This document shows positions 6,522-13,633 of a stretch of 14,595 nt of DNA, one piece after another (the stretch's first letter is position 1; every line of letters begins with the position of its first letter). The notes beneath the pieces are model-generated. The model was not told the DNA's origin. It saw only the letters and a list, made by a program, of their open reading frames with translations, and did not search any database. The stretch covers positions 1 to 14,595 of the forward strand of contig QGUP01000013.1 in assembly GCA_003242505.1 (NCBI GenBank). The letters are read 5' to 3'. Origin of the DNA: Bacillota bacterium (lineage in GTDB: Bacteria; Bacillota; Sulfobacillia; Symbiobacteriales; ZC4RG38). The position numbers and the translations under genes were made by a program.

Positions 6522-7076
6522 ATGCTCTGCCAGCACTGCAGCCAGCGCCCCGCCACGGTGCACATCGTCAAGCAGGTGAACAACCAGCGGGAGGAATACC
6601 ACCTCTGCGAGACCTGTGCCCGGGAGCAGGGGCACCTGGGCCTGGAGCCCGCCTTCACCCTGCCGAACTTCTCCCTCCAGCAGCTCCTCTCCAGCCTGCT
6701 GGAGTCGGATCCCTTCACCGGGTTCGGCGGCGGGCCGGCGGCGCCCCGGGCCGAGCTCCGGTGTTCCTTCTGTGGCCTGACCTTCCGCCAGTTCAAGGAA
6801 GGCGGCTTCCTGGGCTGCAGCCACTGCTACGAGGCCTTTGCCTCCGAGCTGGGGCCGCTGCTCCGCCGGGTCCAGGGCTCGGATAAGCACGTGGGCAAGG
6901 CGCCCCGGCGCAGCGGCGGGGTGCTCCGGCTCCGGAAGGAACTGGCCCAGCTCCGGGCGGAGCTTCAGGAGGCGGTGAGCCGGGAGGAGTACGAGCGGGC
7001 CGCCCAGCTCCGGGATCGGATCCGGGACCTCGAGCGGCGGATCCAGGCAGGGGGTGATGGGAATGCCGTGGAATAG
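6522..7076 (+). CDS. mcsA: McsA, zinc-finger activator of the McsB arginine kinase
   Basis: The protein is 184 residues. It starts MLCQHCSQRPATVHIVKQ, which aligns with the usual McsA beginning MICQxC-x2-RPAT. Four CxxC pairs are present: C3/C6, C29/C32, C81/C84 and C99/C102, fitting two zinc sites. The C-terminal 137-172 region is a charged UVR-type coiled coil (SREEYERAAQLRDRIRDLERRI). McsA binds and activates McsB and helps adapt substrates to ClpC. ATG 6522 is preferred over ATG 6516: GGGAGG (6509-6514) is 7 nt from the former but only 1 nt from the latter, and family alignment starts at the second Met. The gene overlaps mcsB by 14 nt, suggesting translational coupling. Confidence 0.9.
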   Translation: MLCQHCSQRPATVHIVKQVNNQREEYHLCETCAREQGHLGLEPAFTLPNFSLQQLLSSLLESDPFTGFGGGPAAPRAELRCSFCGLTFRQFKEGGFLGCSHCYEAFASELGPLLRRVQGSDKHVGKAPRRSGGVLRLRKELAQLRAELQEAVSREEYERAAQLRDRIRDLERRIQAGGDGNAVE

Positions 7077-8124
7077 ATTGGTAAGCCAGCCCCAGACCCG
7101 GTGGACAGCGGCCACCGGCCCTGATTCCGACGTGGTCCTCTCGTCCCGGGTGCGCCTGGCCCGGAATCTGGAGGACTTCCCCTTCCCCCACCGGATGAAC
7201 GAGCGGCAGGCCCGGGACCTGATCCGCCAGGTGGAGGCGGGGATCCGGGAGGTCAACCTGATGGGGGTCTGCCCGCCGGTGGAGCTCTACCGCCTGGACG
7301 ACACCCCCTATCTGGACCGGCAGGTGCTGGTGGAGAAGCACCTCATCTCCCGGGAACTGGCCCAGGACGCCCGGGGCCGGGCGGTGGCCATCTCCGAGGA
7401 TGAGGCGGTCTCCATCATGGTCAACGAGGAGGACCACCTGCGGATCCAGGTCCTGGCGCCGGGGCTGGACCTGTACTCCGCCTGGGAACTGGGGTCCAAG
7501 GTGGACGACGCCCTGGAGGCCAAGCTTCCCTACGCCTTCCACAAGACCCGGGGGTACCTGACCGCCTGCCCGACCAACGTCGGCACCGGCCTCCGGGCCT
7601 CGGTGATGGTCCACCTGCCGGCCCTGGTGATGACCAACCAGGCCGGGCGGCTCTTCAACACCCTCGGCCAGTTCGGCCTCGCGATCCGGGGGTACTTCGG
7701 CGAGGGGACGGAGCCCATCGGCAACATCTACCAGATCAGCAACCAGATCACCCTGGGCCGGTCGGAAGAGGAGATCCTCGACCACCTCCAGTCTGTGGTC
7801 CAGCAGGTCATCGGCCACGAGCGCCGGGCCCGGGAGCACCTGGCCCGGCAGATGAAGGCCCAGCTGGAGGACCGGGTCGGCCGGGCCTACGGCATCCTCA
7901 CCGGCGCCCGGATCCTCTCCTCCGAGGAGGCGATGCGGCTCCTCTCCGACGTCCGGCTGGGGGTCGAGATGGGGATCCTGAAGGGCGTGGAGGCCCGGAC
8001 CCTGAACGAGCTGATGATCGCCTGCCGGCCGGCCTTCCTGCAGAAGCTGGCCGGCAAGGAGCTGAGCCCCTTCGAGCGGGATCTGCGCCGGGCTGCCCTG
8101 ATCCGGGAACGGCTGGTTGCCTGA
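7063..8124 (+). CDS. mcsB: McsB, protein-arginine kinase
   Basis: The protein is 353 residues, against about 363 in B. subtilis, and has the phosphagen-kinase catalytic fold. Visible motifs are SSRVRLARN (27-35, nucleotide-binding arginines), NEEDH (121-125), CPTNVGTG (169-176) with the conserved active-site Cys, and GEGTE just after 212. The C-terminus carries RDLRRA (339-344), fitting the RDxxRA motif that binds phosphoarginine allosterically. McsB phosphorylates arginines on damaged proteins and on CtsR, marking them for ClpC-ClpP. GTG 7054, ATG 7057 and ATG 7063 are all possible starts. I chose 7063 because the G-rich site at 7046-7054 is then well spaced and the N-terminus MPWNRLVSQP fits the family. 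Confidence 0.92.
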   Translation: MPWNRLVSQPQTRWTAATGPDSDVVLSSRVRLARNLEDFPFPHRMNERQARDLIRQVEAGIREVNLMGVCPPVELYRLDDTPYLDRQVLVEKHLISRELAQDARGRAVAISEDEAVSIMVNEEDHLRIQVLAPGLDLYSAWELGSKVDDALEAKLPYAFHKTRGYLTACPTNVGTGLRASVMVHLPALVMTNQAGRLFNTLGQFGLAIRGYFGEGTEPIGNIYQISNQITLGRSEEEILDHLQSVVQQVIGHERRAREHLARQMKAQLEDRVGRAYGILTGARILSSEEAMRLLSDVRLGVEMGILKGVEARTLNELMIACRPAFLQKLAGKELSPFERDLRRAALIRERLVA

Positions 8125-8282
8125 ATCTGGACACAACTAGTGTGGAGAACCCGTGTTGGAGAACCACTGCGGGCGCTCCTGCCCCGATGCATTCGGGCCG
8201 TAGAGCGAACATCTTTGAGTAGAGCGGATTCGGTTGGCGTAGAGCGGTCTGTACAGGGTCTGGTCAGGGAGGGGGTCGTTCG
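8125..8282 (+). repeat. Direct-repeat cluster in the mcsB-clpC gap
   Basis: This 158-nt gap has lower GC than its flanks and contains two repeat sets. GTGTGGAGAACC (8140-8151) and GTGTTGGAGAACC (8153-8165) lie nearly head to tail. GTAGAGCG occurs three times, at 8200-8207, 8219-8226 and 8239-8246, with 19 and 20 nt periods (about two helical turns). Between the sets is a small hairpin CCCGA-TGCAT-TCGGG (8183-8197). TTGAGT (8215-8220) is a possible -35, but no good -10 follows at 17 nt. No CtsR heptamer pair or CIRCE element is present. The end of the gap holds the clpC ribosome-binding site AGGGAGGGGG (8266-8275). Confidence 0.6.
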
Positions 8283-10751
8283 ATGTTCAGCCGCTATACC
8301 GAGCGGGCGCAGCGGGTCATCGTCCTGGCCCAGGACGAGGCCCGGCGGCTGGGTTACGACTATGTGGGCACCGAGCACCTGCTCCTGGGGCTGATCCGGG
8401 AGGGGGAGGGGATCGCCGCCAAGGCCCTCCAGTCCCTGGGGATCAGCCTGGAGCAGGTCCGGGCGGAAGTGGAGCGGATGATCGGCCGGGGCACCGCCAG
8501 CCCCCGGGGCGAGATCGGCTTCACCCCCAGGGCCAAGAAGGTGATGGTGGAACTGGCCATTGAGGAGGCCCGGCTCCTGGGCCACAACTACGTGGGCACC
8601 GAGCACATCCTCCTGGGCCTCATCCGGGAGGGCGAGGGGGTGGCGGCCCAGGTGCTCCAGAACCTGGGGGCGGACCTGGAGCGGGTCCGGAACCAGGTGA
8701 TCCACCTCCTCGGCGGCGTGCCCCACACCCCCAGCGCCTCCGGCGCGCCGCCCAAGGCCAAGGCGAAGACCAACACCAACACCCTGGACCAGTTCGGCCG
8801 GGACCTGACGGCCATGGCCCGGGAGGGCAAGCTCGACCCGGTCATCGGCCGGGAGAAGGAGATCGAGCGGGTCATCCAGATCCTCAGCCGCCGGACCAAG
8901 AACAACCCGGTGCTGATCGGCGAGCCCGGCGTCGGTAAGACCGCGATCGTCGAGGGGCTGGCCCAGCGGATCGTCGAGGGCCGGGTGCCCGAACTGCTGA
9001 AGGACAAGCGGGTGGTGGCCCTGGACCTCGCCTCCCTGGTGGCGGGCTCCAAGTACCGGGGCGAGTTTGAGGAGCGGCTGAAGAAGGTGATGGAGGAGAT
9101 CCGCCAGGCCGGCAACGTCATCCTCTTCATCGACGAGATGCACACCATCATCGGCGCCGGCGCGGCGGAGGGCGCCATCGACGCCTCCAACATCCTCAAG
9201 CCCGCCCTGGCCCGGGGCGAACTCCAGGCCATCGGCGCCACCACCATCGACGAGTACCGGAAGCACGTGGAGAAGGACGCGGCCCTGGAGCGCCGGTTCC
9301 AGCCCATCATGGTGGAGGAGCCCAGCATCGAGGATTCCATCGCCATCCTGAAGGGCCTCCGGGACCGGTATGAGGCCCACCACCGGGTGGAGATCACCGA
9401 CGAGGCCATCGAGGCTGCGGTGAAGCTCTCGGCCCGGTACGTCACCGACCGGTTCCTGCCCGACAAGGCGGTGGACCTGATCGACGAGGCCGCCTCCCGG
9501 GTGCGGCTGCGCTCCTTCGTGCCGCCGCCGGACATCAAGGAGTTGGAGCAGCGGCTGGAGGAGGTGCGCAAGGAGAAGGAGGCCGCGGTCCAGGGGCAGG
9601 AGTTTGAGAAGGCCGCCCGGCTCCGGGACAAGGAGCAGAAGCTGAAGGAGGAGCTGGAGCGGATCCGGAGCGAGTGGCAGCAGAAGAAGGTGACCGCCAA
9701 GTCCACGGTCACCGAGGACGACATCGCCCAGATCGTCTCCTCCTGGACCGGCATCCCGGTGCAGCGCCTCGCGGTGGAGGAGTCCGAGCGGCTCCTGAAG
9801 CTGGAGGAGATCCTGCACCAGGAGGTGGTGGGCCAGGACGAGGCGGTCCGGGCCGTCGCCCGGGCGATCCGCCGGGCCCGGGCGGGCCTGAAGGATCCGA
9901 AGCGGCCCATCGGCTCCTTCATCTTCCTCGGCCCCACCGGGACCGGCAAGACCCACCTGGCCCGGGCTCTGGCCAAGGCGCTCTTCGGCGACGAGGACGC
10001 CATGATCCGGATCGACATGTCCGAGTATATGGAGCGGCACACCACCTCCCGGCTGGTGGGCGCCCCGCCCGGCTATGTGGGCTACGAGGAGGGCGGCCAG
10101 CTCACCGAGGCGGTCCGGCGCCGGCCCTACAGCGTGGTGCTGCTCGATGAGATCGAGAAGGCCCACCCAGAGGTCTTCAACATCCTGCTCCAGGTCCTGG
10201 AGGACGGCCGGCTGACCGACTCCAAGGGCCGGACGGTGGACTTCCGGAACACGGTGGTGATCATGACCTCCAACGCCGGCGCCCACGCGATCCGGGGCGA
10301 CAAGCGGCTGGGGTTCATCACCGGGACCGAGAGCGAGGAGAAGGCGTACGAAGAGATGAAGAAGCGGGTGATGGACGAGGTCAAGCGGATCTTCCGGCCC
10401 GAGTTCCTCAACCGGGTCGATGAGCTGATCATCTTCCACCCGCTGAACGAGGAGCACCTGAAGTCCATCGTCCGCCTCGAGGTGAAGAAGGTCGAGAGCC
10501 GGCTCCAGGAGCAGGGCATCAAGCTCACCGTCACCGACGGCGCCCTGGCCAAGCTGGTCAAGGAGGGCTACGACCCGCAGTACGGCGCCCGGCCGCTGCG
10601 CCGTGCCATCCAGCGGCTGGTGGAGGATCCGCTCTCCGAGGAGATCCTCAAGGGCCGGTTCAAGGCCGGGGACACGGTGCAGATCGACGTGGACGCCGAC
10701 GGCAACCTGGTCTTCCAGCCCGCCGCGGCGGCCGCCGGGGCCACGGCATAA
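8283..10751 (+). CDS. clpC: ClpC, AAA+ unfoldase of the Clp protease
   Basis: The protein is 822 residues, the usual ClpC length (about 810-820). Two Clp_N repeats (about 1-145) bind adaptors and phosphoarginine. The first AAA+ domain has Walker A GEPGVGKT (213-220) and Walker B LFIDEMH (281-287). The middle coiled-coil/UVR domain (about 417-466, with EFEKAARLRDKE) is what separates ClpC from ClpA. The second AAA+ domain has Walker A GPTGTGKT (550-557) and Walker B LLDEIEKAHPEV (near 620-631). The RLGF loop (675-678) matches the ClpP-docking loop. ClpC unfolds substrates delivered by McsA/McsB, MecA and others and threads them into ClpP. The ATG is 7 nt after AGGGAGGGGG. It is the last gene of the heat-shock block; a hairpin follows. 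Confidence 0.96.
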   Translation: MFSRYTERAQRVIVLAQDEARRLGYDYVGTEHLLLGLIREGEGIAAKALQSLGISLEQVRAEVERMIGRGTASPRGEIGFTPRAKKVMVELAIEEARLLGHNYVGTEHILLGLIREGEGVAAQVLQNLGADLERVRNQVIHLLGGVPHTPSASGAPPKAKAKTNTNTLDQFGRDLTAMAREGKLDPVIGREKEIERVIQILSRRTKNNPVLIGEPGVGKTAIVEGLAQRIVEGRVPELLKDKRVVALDLASLVAGSKYRGEFEERLKKVMEEIRQAGNVILFIDEMHTIIGAGAAEGAIDASNILKPALARGELQAIGATTIDEYRKHVEKDAALERRFQPIMVEEPSIEDSIAILKGLRDRYEAHHRVEITDEAIEAAVKLSARYVTDRFLPDKAVDLIDEAASRVRLRSFVPPPDIKELEQRLEEVRKEKEAAVQGQEFEKAARLRDKEQKLKEELERIRSEWQQKKVTAKSTVTEDDIAQIVSSWTGIPVQRLAVEESERLLKLEEILHQEVVGQDEAVRAVARAIRRARAGLKDPKRPIGSFIFLGPTGTGKTHLARALAKALFGDEDAMIRIDMSEYMERHTTSRLVGAPPGYVGYEEGGQLTEAVRRRPYSVVLLDEIEKAHPEVFNILLQVLEDGRLTDSKGRTVDFRNTVVIMTSNAGAHAIRGDKRLGFITGTESEEKAYEEMKKRVMDEVKRIFRPEFLNRVDELIIFHPLNEEHLKSIVRLEVKKVESRLQEQGIKLTVTDGALAKLVKEGYDPQYGARPLRRAIQRLVEDPLSEEILKGRFKAGDTVQIDVDADGNLVFQPAAAAAGATA

Positions 10752-10778
10752 CAGGCGGCCAACCGCAGCCACAACGGC

Positions 10779-10816
10779 GGCGGGCCGGCCATCCCGGCCG
10801 GCCCGCCCCGGGTTTT
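10779..10816 (+). terminator. Terminator-like hairpin after clpC
   Basis: GGCGGGCCGGCC (10779-10790) pairs perfectly with GGCCGGCCCGCC (10796-10807) around the loop ATCCC. The sequence then reads CCGGG followed by T4 (10813-10816). The T-run begins 5 nt after the stem and is short, so termination may be partial. A second stem CGCCCGG/CCGGGCG (10817-10823/10832-10838) follows. The element would lower expression of the downstream genes relative to clpC, or end the heat-shock transcript. Confidence 0.6.
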
Positions 10817-10862
10817 CGCCCGGTCTTCCGGCCGGGCGCCAGGGGCAGGGGGAGGAAAGGTC

Positions 10863-11684
10863 GTGAACACCGAGCAGATCATGCAGATCGCCCTGGACAT
10901 GGCAGGGCTGAAGGAGATCCCCGGCGACAGCCGGATCTACGTCCCCGGGGAGAACATCCGCCGGGTGCTCTTCGGCATCGACATCGGCGTGGCCGAGCTC
11001 TGGGTGGCCAAGCAGCTGGGCTACGACTGCGTCATCGCCCACCACCCGCCGGGGGGCGCCTTCGGCTTTCTCGAGGTCCTCCACTGGCACGTGGACCAGA
11101 TGGTCGCCTACGGGGTGCCCCGGGAGGTGGCGGAGGCGGCCTACCGGGAGATCGCCGAGCCCTGGGCCGCCCGGCAGCACAGCGCCAACTACGACCACGT
11201 GGCCAGCTTTGCCCGGCTGCTGGAGATGCCTCTTCTCAACGTCCACGCCCCCTGCGACCTGGTGGGCCGGCGGATCATGGAGGAGGCGGTCTTCTCCCGG
11301 CTCCGGCCGGACTCCACCGTCCAGGACGTGGTGGACGCGCTTCTCACTCTGCCGGAGTTCCAGCGGGCACCGACCCGGCCGGAGGTCCGGGTGGGCCGGC
11401 CGGAGAACCCCGCGGGCCGGGTGGTCATCGCCCACGGCAACGGCTCCAACGGCGGCTATCCCGTGGCCACGGCCTACTTTGACCACGGGGTGAATACCGT
11501 GTGCTATCTCCACCTGGACCCCGCCCACGCGGCCCGGCTGCGGCAGGAGGGCAAGGGCAACGTGGTGGTGATGGGCCACATGGCCGGCGACATGGTGGGG
11601 ATCAACCCCTTCCTGCGCCGGCTCCGGGAGGCAGGCCTGGAGGTGACCGGGGTCTCGGGCGCGGCGGACCTGGGGATCTTCTGA
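10863..11684 (+). CDS. Divergent NIF3-like dinuclear-metal family protein
   Basis: The protein is 273 residues. The family signature is recognisable: a lead strand with GIDIG, then DCVIAHHPP with His60-His61, NVHAPCD with His128 and Asp132, and near the C-terminus VVVMGHMAGD with His239 and Asp243. In typical NIF3/YqfO proteins the last motif is GHxxxE with Glu as a metal ligand; here it is Asp. NIF3 proteins form metal-binding hexamers of mostly unknown function; some are labelled GTP cyclohydrolase I type 2, which I would not assume here. The start is GTG at 10863 with GGAGGAAAGG (10851-10860) upstream. It lies between clpC and radA, an unusual insertion in this otherwise standard gene order. 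No signal peptide or membrane segment is visible. Family assignment is fairly sure; activity is unknown. Confidence 0.72.
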   Translation: MNTEQIMQIALDMAGLKEIPGDSRIYVPGENIRRVLFGIDIGVAELWVAKQLGYDCVIAHHPPGGAFGFLEVLHWHVDQMVAYGVPREVAEAAYREIAEPWAARQHSANYDHVASFARLLEMPLLNVHAPCDLVGRRIMEEAVFSRLRPDSTVQDVVDALLTLPEFQRAPTRPEVRVGRPENPAGRVVIAHGNGSNGGYPVATAYFDHGVNTVCYLHLDPAHAARLRQEGKGNVVVMGHMAGDMVGINPFLRRLREAGLEVTGVSGAADLGIF

Positions 11685-11696
11685 GGGATCTTCGGA
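11673..11696 (+). repeat. 12-bp tandem duplication across the NIF3-like stop codon
   Basis: GGGATCTTCTGA (11673-11684) is followed at once by GGGATCTTCGGA (11685-11696), 11 of 12 identical. The first copy encodes the C-terminal Gly-Ile-Phe and the TGA stop. In the second copy TGA has become GGA. It looks like a small slippage duplication. Confidence 0.6.
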
Positions 11697-11800
11697 GCCG
11701 CCCCGGTGCCCGAGCCGCCCCGGCGCCGTCGTCGCCAGCAGGACCGCTGGCAGTCGATGGCGAACCCCTCCGGATACAGGAGGGAAATGGTGGGATTCCC

Positions 11801-12118
11801 ATGGAAGAGCTGAGCCGCGCGCTGCTGGTGGCACTGGTCCGGGAGGTGGCCACGGAACTGGCCCGGCTCCAGGGGCGGGGCTGGCGGATCCACCCGCCCG
11901 GGGCCGGCGCGGGCTTCCGGTTTCAGCAGGCCGGGCCGCCCGCGGTGGAGGCCATCGAGGTCCGCACCGACCGGGGTCCGGACCTCCGGCTGGTGGTGGA
12001 CGGCCAGGCCTTCGAGGGGATCGACGGGCTGCCGGCGGACGTGCGGCAGGCTCTGGGAGAGGAAGGCCTGGAGGAACTGCGGCTGATTCGACGGCTGGTC
12101 TGTCACCGGCTCAACTAG
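11801..12118 (+). CDS. Unrecognised 105-residue protein between the NIF3-like gene and radA
   Basis: The ATG at 11801 opens a 105-codon frame ending in TAG at 12116-12118. I do not recognise the family. The N-terminus (MEELSRALLVALVREVATELARL) is an amphipathic helix. The middle (about 40-70, VEAIEVRTDRGPDLRLVVDGQAF) looks like alternating beta strands. The C-terminus (EEGLEELRLIRRLVCHRLN) is helical. There is no signal peptide, cysteine cluster or nucleotide-binding motif; the single Cys is near the end. Codon use matches the neighbours, which favours a real gene. GGTGGG (11789-11794) lies 6 nt upstream and a stronger AGGAGGG (11779-11785) lies 15 nt upstream. The same-strand location between the NIF3-like gene and radA suggests co-transcription. 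An overlapping longer frame upstream of 11801 lacks a good start. Confidence 0.65.
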   Translation: MEELSRALLVALVREVATELARLQGRGWRIHPPGAGAGFRFQQAGPPAVEAIEVRTDRGPDLRLVVDGQAFEGIDGLPADVRQALGEEGLEELRLIRRLVCHRLN

Positions 12119-12145
12119 GCTGCTTGCCGGGACCGGTCCGCTGCT

Positions 12146-12177
12146 GCCCCGCCCGCCCAGCGCCGGCCGGGCGGGGC
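12146..12177 (+). other. GC hairpin in the gap before radA
   Basis: GCCCCGCCCG (12146-12155) pairs perfectly with CGGGCGGGGC (12168-12177) around a 12-nt GC-rich loop. It lies 27 nt after the stop of the 105-residue gene and about 30 nt before the radA start. No T-run follows (CTGTCGCG), so termination would be weak at best. Confidence 0.45.
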
Positions 12178-12207
12178 TGTCGCGCCGGGTGGGCAGGGGG
12201 AACGGTG

Positions 12208-13590
12208 GTGAGGGGTGTGGCCCGGCAGAAGGTGGTCTTTGCCTGCCAGAGTTGCGGCTACGAGGCGCCCAAGTGGCTGGGCCGCTGCCCCGGCTGCGGC
12301 AGCTGGGGCACCCTGGTGGAGGAGGTGACCGAGGCCCCCGCCGCCCCCGGGGGCGGCCATGTCGCCGGCCTCTCGACGGGCGACCGGCCCCGGCCCATCG
12401 TCGCGGTGGAGACCGCGGAGGCCGTCCGGATCCCCACGGGGTCCGAGGAACTGGACCGGGTCCTGGGCGGCGGCATCGTCCCGGGTTCCCTGGTGCTGGT
12501 GGGGGGCGACCCGGGGATCGGCAAGTCCACCCTGCTCCTGCAGCTCGCCCACCGGGTGGCGGAGGACCGGGGGCCGGTGCTCTACGTCTCCGGGGAGGAG
12601 TCCGCCCGGCAGGTGCGGCTGCGGGCGGACCGGCTGGGGGCCCTCTCCCGCCGGCTCTACGTCCTGGCGGAGACCAACCTGGACCGGATCGAGGAGCACG
12701 CCCGGGAGCTGAGCCCCCTGGTGCTGGTGGTCGACTCCATCCAGACCGTCTACCGGCCGGCCCTGCCCAGCGCCCCGGGTTCCGTCTCCCAGGTCCGGGA
12801 GGGGGCTGCGGAGCTGCTGCGCCTGGCGAAGACCCGGGGCGTTGCGATCTTCCTCGTCGGCCACGTGACCAAGGAGGGGGCCATCGCCGGCCCCCGGGTT
12901 CTGGAGCACATGGTCGATACCGTACTGTACTTTGAAGGCGAGCGGCATGCCAGTTTCCGGGTGCTGCGGGCGGTGAAGAACCGCTTCGGCTCCACCAACG
13001 AGATCGGCCTCTTTGAGATGCGGGAAGAGGGGCTGGTGCCGGTCCCCAACGCTTCCGAGCTTTTCCTCTCCGAGCGCCCCCTGGGGGTGGCGGGCTCGGT
13101 GGTGGTCCCCTGCCTGGAGGGAACCCGGCCCCTCCTGGTGGAGGTCCAGGCCCTCCTCAGCCCCACCCCCTTTGCCAACCCCCGCCGGACCGCGTCGGGC
13201 CTGGACCTGAACCGGGTGCTCCTGCTCCTGGCGGTGCTGGAGAAGCGGGTGGGGCTCCAGCTCGGGGGCCACGACGCCTACGTCAAGGTGGCCGGCGGGG
13301 TGCGGATCGAGGAGCCCGCGGTGGACCTGGCCCTGGCGGTGGCCCTGGCCTCCAGCTTCCGGGACGTGCCGGCGGACCCCCGGGCCGTCGTCTTTGGCGA
13401 GGTGGGCCTGGCCGGGGAGGTCCGGGCGGTGGGCCGGGTGGAGCAGCGGCTCCGGGAAGCGGAGAAGATGGGATTCCGCCGGGCGGTGCTGCCCGCCAGA
13501 AGTTTGAAAAACCTCGCCTTCCGGAGTACCATGGAACTGATTGGCGTCGAGACCGTAGCCGAAGGCCTGGAGGCGTCCCTGGGCGGCTAG
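12208..13590 (+). CDS. radA: RadA (Sms), DNA repair and recombination ATPase
   Basis: The protein is 460 residues, against about 458 in B. subtilis. The N-terminal zinc finger is C13-x2-C16 ... C27-x2-C30 within CQSCGYEAPKWLGRCPGCG. The RecA-like core has Walker A GDPGIGKS (100-107), Walker B LVLVVDSIQTV, and the RadA-specific KNRFG motif (257-261). A Lon-protease-like domain fills the C-terminal third; its EEPAVDLALA segment has no catalytic Ser, as usual for RadA. RadA is a branch-migration helicase that helps process recombination intermediates. GTG 12205 and GTG 12208 are both possible starts; 12208 sits 7 nt after GGGCAGGGGG (12191-12200). The frame is open back to 12124, but those residues are not RadA-like. 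The disA gene follows after about 43 nt, as in many Firmicutes. Confidence 0.93.
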   Translation: MRGVARQKVVFACQSCGYEAPKWLGRCPGCGSWGTLVEEVTEAPAAPGGGHVAGLSTGDRPRPIVAVETAEAVRIPTGSEELDRVLGGGIVPGSLVLVGGDPGIGKSTLLLQLAHRVAEDRGPVLYVSGEESARQVRLRADRLGALSRRLYVLAETNLDRIEEHARELSPLVLVVDSIQTVYRPALPSAPGSVSQVREGAAELLRLAKTRGVAIFLVGHVTKEGAIAGPRVLEHMVDTVLYFEGERHASFRVLRAVKNRFGSTNEIGLFEMREEGLVPVPNASELFLSERPLGVAGSVVVPCLEGTRPLLVEVQALLSPTPFANPRRTASGLDLNRVLLLLAVLEKRVGLQLGGHDAYVKVAGGVRIEEPAVDLALAVALASSFRDVPADPRAVVFGEVGLAGEVRAVGRVEQRLREAEKMGFRRAVLPARSLKNLAFRSTMELIGVETVAEGLEASLGG

Positions 13591-13633
13591 GGTCCGGTTC
13601 CTGCCTCCGGGTGCCGGAAGGGGGTGTCCTGAC

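Noticed and set aside
8200..8246. CRISPR-like array from the three GTAGAGCG copies
   Set aside because: Units are only 8 bp with 11-12 nt between them, far too short for CRISPR repeats and spacers, and no cas genes are present.
8260..8280. GGTCAGG and GGGTCG near the clpC RBS as a second CtsR site
   Set aside because: They lack the AAA ends and the NAN spacing of the CtsR heptamer pair; the resemblance is due to the purine-rich RBS.
8140..8394. Small + strand frame overlapping the clpC start
   Set aside because: It runs into clpC in another frame and its residues show no pattern; the gap is better explained as regulatory repeats.
7887..11834. Very long open frame on the minus strand (1315 codons) across mcsB, clpC and the NIF3-like gene
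   Set aside because: It is a shadow caused by GC-rich third codon positions. Its product is low-complexity (His, Leu, Gly, Pro, Asp rich) and the + strand carries unmistakable ClpC and NIF3-like proteins.
12124..12207. N-terminal extension of RadA
   Set aside because: The residues come from the GC hairpin region and are not RadA-like. The zinc finger normally starts within about 15 residues of the N-terminus, as with GTG 12208.
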